From the NCBI GenBank assembly GCA_937128785.1, contig CAKZMS010000227.1, forward strand, positions 1-7,602: a stretch of DNA of 7,602 nucleotides, read 5' to 3'. Made by a program: the position numbers and the translations under genes. Below the pieces are notes generated by a model that ran no database searches, had not been told where the DNA came from, and worked only from the letters and a program-made list of their open reading frames with translations. Origin of the DNA: an uncultured Opitutaceae bacterium. Its GTDB lineage: Bacteria > Verrucomicrobiota > Verrucomicrobiia > Opitutales > Opitutaceae. Each line of letters starts with the position of its first letter. Position 1 is the first letter of the stretch. Shown here one piece after another: positions 6,965 through 7,602 of the stretch.

Positions 6965-7602
6965 CTAAAACATCGTCCCGGGTGATAGCAGCATCTGCTC
7001 CAGGCGCTGAGCCAGGGCATCCGTCTCCTGTTCAAACCGAGACTCGCTCCACAACTCCCGGGAAGCACTGATGATGATGTGCGTTCCGGGGTCGGCCAGA
7101 GGCCAAGAGGTGCCTTTCAGATAATCCGCGTAAGACGCGAGCAAGCGCCCATTCTGCCAAAACAATTGCCGATACAAATTTTGCTCGTCCGCCATGATCT
7201 GCCCCGCGTCGTCCACCGGCTCCAGTTCGCTCCCTCGATAGCGCATGCACACCACCAAGGTGTGATGCCTGCCATCGTTGGACGGGTCATACCATACCAT
7301 AGCCATGGCGGGTGACTGCTGCATCAATCGCACTTCCCGCGCGTGCGGGCCAATGGTTCGCACCAGCGCTCCGGCGGGAATATCAATCGGTTGGGCCCGC
7401 ACTCCGGGTAGGGAGGAGCCCACGAAGGGAATCAACAGATACACCACGGCCAACGGGCGAACCCATGCCGGCGAACCCAAGGGGGCATCATCGGCAACGG
7501 CAGGCTCCTTCCGTAAAGGCTCCCGCAACCACCAGAGACGTCCGGCCAACGACACCACCATCACCACCGGATTCCAGGCCAACAAGGGGATCGTCCCGGG
7601 AA
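6965..7602 (-). CDS. C-terminal part of a membrane protein, possibly exosortase/EpsI-type; 5' end beyond window
   Basis: The frame is open from the right edge to TAG at 6967-6965, showing 211 residues of a longer protein. A TTG at 7585 could be read as a start, but the frame continues upstream without a stop (PGTIP precedes it), so this is probably an internal position. The visible part begins with a hydrophobic segment (TIPLLAWNPVVMVVSLAG), a short basic and Pro/Ala-rich loop, and a second hydrophobic segment (VRPLAVVYLLIPFVGSSLPG). A soluble domain of about 150 residues follows, with patterns such as HHTLVVCMRYRGSEL, QNLYRQLFWQNGRLLASY and an amphipathic C-terminal helix. This arrangement, and YRG followed by a surface-helix end, loosely recalls EpsI-like tails fused to some exosortases (membrane transpeptidase-like proteins that process PEP-CTERM proteins). 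The catalytic Cys, Arg and His would lie upstream and are not visible. The assignment is therefore tentative; an uncharacterised membrane protein is the safe reading. Confidence 0.55.
   Translation of the reverse strand, partial: PGTIPLLAWNPVVMVVSLAGRLWWLREPLRKEPAVADDAPLGSPAWVRPLAVVYLLIPFVGSSLPGVRAQPIDIPAGALVRTIGPHAREVRLMQQSPAMAMVWYDPSNDGRHHTLVVCMRYRGSELEPVDDAGQIMADEQNLYRQLFWQNGRLLASYADYLKGTSWPLADPGTHIIISASRELWSESRFEQETDALAQRLEQMLLSPGTMF

Noticed and set aside
1..7602. CRISPR arrays, tRNA/rRNA genes, insertion sequences, attachment sites
   Set aside because: No regularly spaced repeats, cloverleaf, rRNA-like stretch, transposase or flanking terminal repeats were found by eye.

Overview
The window is a gene-dense stretch (GC-rich by eye, no gap above about 80 bases) from what looks like a bacterial cell-surface polysaccharide locus. 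The source is probably a high-GC Gram-negative bacterium. A Verrucomicrobiota/Opitutales-type organism fits the mix of a regulated family II pyrophosphatase, GT2/GT4 glycosyltransferases, a Wzx-like flippase and a possible exosortase-type membrane protein. That taxonomic guess rests on overall impression only; no rRNA or other phylogenetic marker is present.

Layout. (1) On the minus strand, 2574 to 931 encodes a complete 547-residue family II (DHH/DHHA2) manganese-dependent inorganic pyrophosphatase carrying an internal CBS-DRTGG-CBS regulatory insert. A GT4 glycosyltransferase follows through a 4-base stop/start overlap and runs off the left edge of the window. (2) Diverging from it across about 43 bases, a plus-strand group of four overlapping genes follows: a GT2 glycosyltransferase, a GT4 glycosyltransferase, a multi-spanning Wzx/PST-type polysaccharide flippase, and a small membrane-anchored protein with a degenerate response-regulator receiver domain. 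All junctions are overlaps (4, 14 and 4 bases), so the group is almost certainly one transcript with coupled translation. (3) A 76-base convergent gap with two GC-rich hairpins separates this operon from a minus-strand gene that enters from the right edge. Its visible C-terminal part has two hydrophobic segments and a soluble domain, possibly the tail of an exosortase/EpsI-type protein.

How they fit together. The three glycosyltransferases plus the flippase point to assembly of a lipid-linked glycan and its export to the periplasm. The pyrophosphatase would remove PPi released when sugars are activated to nucleotide sugars, and its regulatory insert could link this to adenine-nucleotide levels. 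The membrane-tethered pseudo-receiver encoded last in the operon is the most unusual component and may be a docking or regulatory partner of the export machinery. No polymerase, initiating sugar-phosphate transferase, tRNA, rRNA, CRISPR array or transposon is visible.
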